A DNA stretch of 64,000 nucleotides from Anastatus disparis (lineage: Eukaryota > Arthropoda > Insecta > Hymenoptera > Eupelmidae), in assembly GCA_017163975.1 (NCBI GenBank), contig JAFFSR010000136.1, forward strand, positions 5,205,501 through 5,269,500, given 5' to 3'. A program made the translations under genes and the position numbers. Under the pieces are notes generated by a model, which was not told the origin of the DNA, ran no database searches, and worked only from the letters and a program-made list of their open reading frames with translations. The first letter of the stretch is position 1. Every line of letters begins with the position of its first letter. Below, in pieces: positions 59,531 through 64,000 of the stretch.

Positions 59531-61504
59531 ATTTGTTGTTTTAGTTTTCTTAAAAATTATTTGCGTGGTTTAAATTATATTTAATGAAAGAACCTCCGAA
59601 AATTTGCTTTTTTCCATACCATTTATGCAAAAACCATTCATATAATTTTTCGAAAATTTTGATACTATTAATGAAATTTTCAAGGTACCGTGCAATATTG
59701 CTTTTAAAAAATGAATTTTGTTTAACAATTTGAAAAATGAATAATTTATTCGCAAACAGTTGTGTATTTTTTAATTTAATGGAATAGTCACTGTTTAAAA
59801 ATTGTTTGAAAAAAGTGATATTTAAAGTTGAAACTTTTAAGGATGTACCAATATATCTTTGAAATTTATTTAAAATAATTTTCGTTAGTATATTATTTTA
59901 TTCCATTTTATGAAATCTTAATAAAATAATAGTCTTAGTTATAACATTAAATCCATAGAACTTGTAGATATATATATATATATACGTAAAATTTAACATG
60001 AATTCACACGGCTAAATAATAAAAATCAATAAGTCTGGGAATATGTTCCATTTGGTTTCCAAAATAGAAATCAAAAATTTTGAGGTTAAAAATTCAAAGT
60101 AATGGAATATTTTTATTTACTCAAATTTTTTGAGTGAAATTAAGTTATAATTACAATATGTAGACTTTTTAACTTACCTGTTAGGTGAAGATCACTATTG
60201 AATATACACAAAAACTGCCTAAGTTGATTTGATATTTAATGACTTGACTTAATATTTTTTTTATAAAGAACGAATAAATTTCAGCGATAACGAAGACAAT
60301 TTTTGAAAACCCCTGAATTTGCGGAAAAGTATTAAAAACAGTCATTTTTAATCAATTGTAAGATTTTCTTTCTTCAAACGCACTTTGTTTTGAAGAAAAC
60401 GTAAAAATACATTTTTATCAGATATCATGTGTAAATATGTAGTGACGATATCACCAATAAATCTTAGTTTTACCAGGTTTTGAGTATTTTTTACTTGGAA
60501 ATATTTATTATTTATTATGTACCTAAATTAATTAAGAATTTAAAATAGCATAAAAATCATCTGTAAATATTTTCCCTTTTCGTCAAGTGAATAAAACTTG
60601 CGTATGAAATTTGGAACAATATAATTAAGGTAATCTAATGTTTAGTAATAACTTCATAAATGTTAGTATCCATAATTACATAAATTGTTTGTTAAAAAAA
60701 GTTTTTTTCTTTCTCAATTTTTTATTTGTTTTATTTTTAGATTTGTTAATAGATTTATTAGTATAGTTTTTTAACTATTTAACTTTAAATATGTCCTAAT
60801 AAATCTGAAAATAAAAAAAATCATCAAAGATATTAAAGCATTAACTGTATTTATAAATTATAAATTTTTGAAAATAGTTCAAAATTATGTATTCACATAA
60901 TTACATGAACATTAAAAAAAAATATAAAAGGAAGTAAAAATTATCATTTTTTCAATGATATTTATTAACCAAGTAAGCGTGTTCAAAGCGTTGTCGCAAT
61001 GCTTGAGATCGGCATTCAAAGCGAGCGACCACGCAATAAATCGCTATGTTCGAATTCAGCTTTCTGTATACGTTAGAGTACAGAGAACCGTAGTGAGCGA
61101 CTACAGAGTTTATTCGCAGTGTTTGCCTTCGGCCTTCTGCATGATTCAATGCGAAGAGACGGAGCAAGCGACAAAGCAGTTTAGCCGCTGGGCTTGGATT
61201 CAGCTTTCTGTGCGGTAGACTACGGAGAGCCGTAGCGAGCGACAAAGCAGTTTAGTCGTTGGGCTTGGATTCAGCTTTCTGTGCCGTAGACTACGGAGAG
61301 CCGTAGCGAGCCACAACGCAGCTTAGTCGCAGCGCTCTGCTCCGATCAATTGTAATCTTTTATACAGAAAGTTCGAATGATTGGCTGCGATATTGTTACG
61401 CACTCTTATATAGCGATTTTCCGTTATTAATAGCTGCGAATGTTGTCCAAATCACTCACAACAATCGACTTCGCAGCGTGTGAGTTCGGCTTTTTTTTCA
61501 GTGT

Positions 61505-61766
61505 ATGATGAACGTACAGACAAATAATAGTACTATACTATACGTCTGTGTGTATTCAGCTACTAGGTTGCGTATATTCTATAACTAACAGCATTAAACT
61601 ACTAATACAAACTTAACCTCATCGTCATAATACAGTTTGTTTTCGTTATGATACTGCCTTTACTGTGATGATGATGATATTAAGCAAATTTTAGAATAGA
61701 ATAGAATATATTTTTGCATACAAAAATAGATTTATTAGTAAAATTCATATTCAATGATATCTATTT
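61505..61766. other. Short non-coding interval
   Basis: Nothing recognisable between the 7.5-kb element and the next MITE. Confidence 0.4.
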
Positions 61767-62052
61767 CCTAGTAAAAAATCTCAGGTGAGAAATCACCTGA
61801 TTTCTCAGGTGATTAATCATGCCAAAATCTCATGTGATGATTTTTTTGGTTTTTACACGTTTCAAACCATGCTTAGTCAATTGCGAACTATTTTTGAAAA
61901 TTTTTTAAAAATTTTCAAAAATAGTTCGCAATTTACTAAGTATGCTTTGAAACGTGTAAAAACCAAAAAAAATCGTCACATGAGATTTTGGCATGATTAA
62001 TCACCTGAGAATCTCAAGTGAGTGATTTCTCACCTGAGATTTTTTAGTAGGG
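61767..62052. mobile_element. MITE, ATCAGGTGAT-ended family, copy 2
   Basis: CCTAGTAAAAAATCTCAGG at the left and CCTGAGATTTTTTAGTAGG at the right enclose ~140-bp arms that pair nearly throughout (TTTTTACACGTTTCAAACC, TTCGCAA). It is better preserved than copy 1 at 4642-4976. Confidence 0.88.
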
Positions 62053-63505
62053 TTATTATTAAATTCTTTAGGATCTAGTTCTACTGAATGATTCAAAGAT
62101 TTGTTTATTAATTGAATTATAACTTATTTTTACACAAAATTCGCTTTTAACCATGCATCTTAAGAGTTCACGATTGTTATTTAAAAATCTAATTCTGAAT
62201 AATAATTTAAAATATAATTTTGTTTATCAATCAAACTATCACTTATTTGCATATAGAATTTGCTACTATTTACGCATTTTAAATATTCATGATTAGGTGA
62301 CGGATTTCATACACACGTTCTACAAAACAGTATGTTATATTCGTCTTTCAAATGGCATATTCTGTCACGGCACTTAAAACACTACACCATTTAAAACACT
62401 TGTATCATAATATACTATTATAACAATTTAAAAAATATAAGGTCATTGATTAAATTAAAATAGAAAAAAATAAAAATTCAGAAATTTAACATGAGCTTTC
62501 ATGACAAAAAAAGCGTTTGTGCTTATACTTGGTAATAAATTATTATATTTCTATGAATTAAAAAAGAAATTGTAGATTTTTTCATTACAAAGGGCCTTGC
62601 CGGGTAAGATAGTAAAGAGTGTCTTTAGCGCTTTTAAAAACTGACTAGAACCAACTTGTATATCATCCATCAAAAGTTATTTTCCCAAATTTTTAGACTT
62701 CTAGCAGATCACATGATCTCACAATGTCATATTTTGTAACTTATCGTCACTTCTGTAAATATTGGTCAATTTTCAAGCTTTTTCAAAAATTTGAAATAGA
62801 TTTTGAGAGAATTTAAATACGCAAACATGGCCTTTTTAAAATTTTTGACGCCAATTTAAACATTTTACTGACATTTAAAAAGCTCAAATGATCATAAACA
62901 AAAAACTAGAACCTACTCACTCAATCACGAAAAAATTATATTTTTTGTATTTTAATATAAAGAGTCACCGTCAATTTTTTCAGATGCTTCAAATTACTAT
63001 AGGAAAATGATAGAAAAATAATATCAGAAAAGGTATACAATAAGTCTTTATATTCAGTAGAAATTTTATTAACTACATCTTATACTTGAGAATGGTATAA
63101 CAATCAACGTAAATGGAGAAATCCATTTTTTACGTTGCTCTTTATTTTTCTGAACCATTAATAGAAAAATAAGATAAGAAAAAAGGTACGATTGACGTAA
63201 TCGGCTAAGGTGCTGTGCAGATATGACTTCTCGGTTGACATAATTATACATCGGGGGGCGCTGCACAGTGGTCTTTTTTCGAAAAAAGCTGGCCAAAAGT
63301 CAATTTTTGAAGTTTCATTTTCTGTCGAAATAGTCTGATGTTTTAAAGGTATATTAAATAGAGCATTTAAAAATGCTATTACATTAGAATTACAGTAATT
63401 TTTTCTTTCTTGACAGAGCTGTTAACTTAATGAATTTTTGTATTAATTTTATTTTTTTATTTTTTACATAATTATTTTAAATGATGCACATAATGAGTGA
63501 TATAC
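62053..63505. other. Non-coding AT-rich interval
   Basis: No gene or clear repeat is recognised. Confidence 0.4.
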
Positions 63506-63718
63506 TTAAGGCGACTACGGAAGTTCGGTTGGATTTCATTTTGTAGTTTACAAATTACTCTTTCAGTTTCTAAAACTTTTTGAATTTTTTAATTTTCCAC
63601 CATTTATTATAATCCGTAGAATAGTGGAAAATTAAAAAATCTGAAAAATTTTACATATTGAAAGAGTAATTTGTAAACTCAAAAATAAAACCTAACCTAA
63701 AATCCGAAGTCGCTTTTA
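63506..63718. mobile_element. TTAA-flanked MITE, GGCGACT ends, copy 2
   Basis: Nearly identical to 47494-47706. The left TTAA is intact and the right end is altered (CGCTTTTA instead of CGCCTTAA). Confidence 0.87.
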
Positions 63719-63774
63719 CGAAATATCTTTTAACTGCTATATTTCTGACATAATATGGGTTATAAACTAAATTT

Positions 63775-63776
<2 letters not shown>

Positions 63777-63831
<55 letters not shown>

Positions 63832-64000
63832 TCAGTACGCCAATAAGATCTCGAGAACTACTCGATGGATTAACTTCAAATTTTGCATGCAATTTATTTT
63901 TTTGTCTAACTGGGGGAAGCTATTAAAAATTGATCTTCTTAGCTCAGTTTTTTTTTAGAGTCATTTTAAGATTTAAAAAAAAATTTTGATTTTCAATTTT
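63777..64000 (+). repeat. Tandem ~163-bp unit repeat, third copy, cut by the window
   Basis: A ~50-bp (GT)n tract (63779-63828) is followed by CTCGAGAACTACTCGATGG and the start of the first ~163-bp unit, matching 7269-7480. Confidence 0.8.

Larger units (their letters stand above)
54008..61503. mobile_element. 7.5-kb DNA element with 1206-bp terminal inverted repeats
   Basis: The left arm 54008-55213 and the right arm 60298-61503 have equal length and appear nearly identical in inverse orientation, so the insertion is young. The ends are CACTGAAAAAAAAGCC / GGCTTTTTTTTCAGTG, flanked by TA (54006-54007, 61504-61505). Subterminal ~70-bp tandem repeats (CTACGGCTCTCCGTAGTCTA) lie at 54177-54480 and mirrored at 61030-61330. 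The 5.1-kb interior holds a broken ORF (55166-56023), MITEs at 55362 and 59235, and the hairpin-RNA locus at 58.0-59.1 kb. The superfamily is unknown. CACTG ends with a TA duplication match none of the families I can name securely. Confidence 0.85.

Noticed and set aside
1..64000. Polydnavirus or other viral proviral segment, considered because of the possible parasitoid origin
   Set aside because: No virulence-gene family, nudivirus core gene or segment-excision motif is recognised. The content is host exons and transposons.

Overview
The window looks like an AT-rich insect nuclear contig. It has spliced genes with GT-AG introns, a CYP6-type cytochrome P450, copia and jockey-type retrotransposon remains, a tRNA-derived SINE with a poly(A) tail, and dozens of inverted-repeat DNA transposons. 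The base composition and the P450 style are compatible with a parasitoid hymenopteran, but that is only an inference. Nothing points to bacterial or viral DNA. Very little of the 64 kb is host coding sequence.

Layout. 1-2274: a five-exon P450 on the minus strand whose last exon runs off the left edge. 2.4-16.2 kb: a repeat field with hairpin elements, TTAA-flanked MITEs and two inverted copies of a repeat built from ~163-bp tandem units (7.1-8.9 and 14.0-16.2 kb). 16.9-22.3 kb: a TTAA-flanked element with a decayed transposase gene, in which a Kolobok/Mutator-like DDE domain is fused to a DEDDh exonuclease domain. 23.1-23.9 kb: two large hairpins. 24.15-24.58 kb: the first two exons of an unrecognised host gene. 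Its next exons, in matching phase, lie at 47.9 and 52.2 kb, so one intron is about 23 kb and is packed with transposons. That intron holds a Skp2-like F-box/LRR pseudogene (25.1-26.4), a nested palindrome complex (27.9-32.6), a copia relic (34.7-38.1) split by two MITEs, a 1.5-kb foldback (39.7-41.2), jockey ORF1 and ORF2 relics (41.2-44.8), and a TTAA element carrying a SINE (45.7-46.8). 49.1-51.5 kb: another composite TTAA element. 54.0-61.5 kb: a 7.5-kb element with 1206-bp terminal inverted repeats, CACTG ends and TA flanks. 61.8-64 kb: further copies of families seen earlier.

The most unusual signal is inside the 7.5-kb element. At 58742-59072 four tandem hairpins share a conserved apical loop and a conserved lower-stem block, while their outer stems differ in sequence yet remain self-complementary within each unit. 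This is the signature of a selected RNA structure. Two further hairpins lie just upstream. Before them are a TATAAAAG box (58451) and about five palindromic motifs resembling heat-shock elements (58063-58429). Together they suggest a structured non-coding RNA transcribed from an inducible promoter, possibly mobile with the element.

A second theme is TTAA. At least seven inverted-repeat families in the window, plus the transposase-bearing element, are bounded by TTAA. This suggests one type of TTAA-targeting transposase has shaped the locus.
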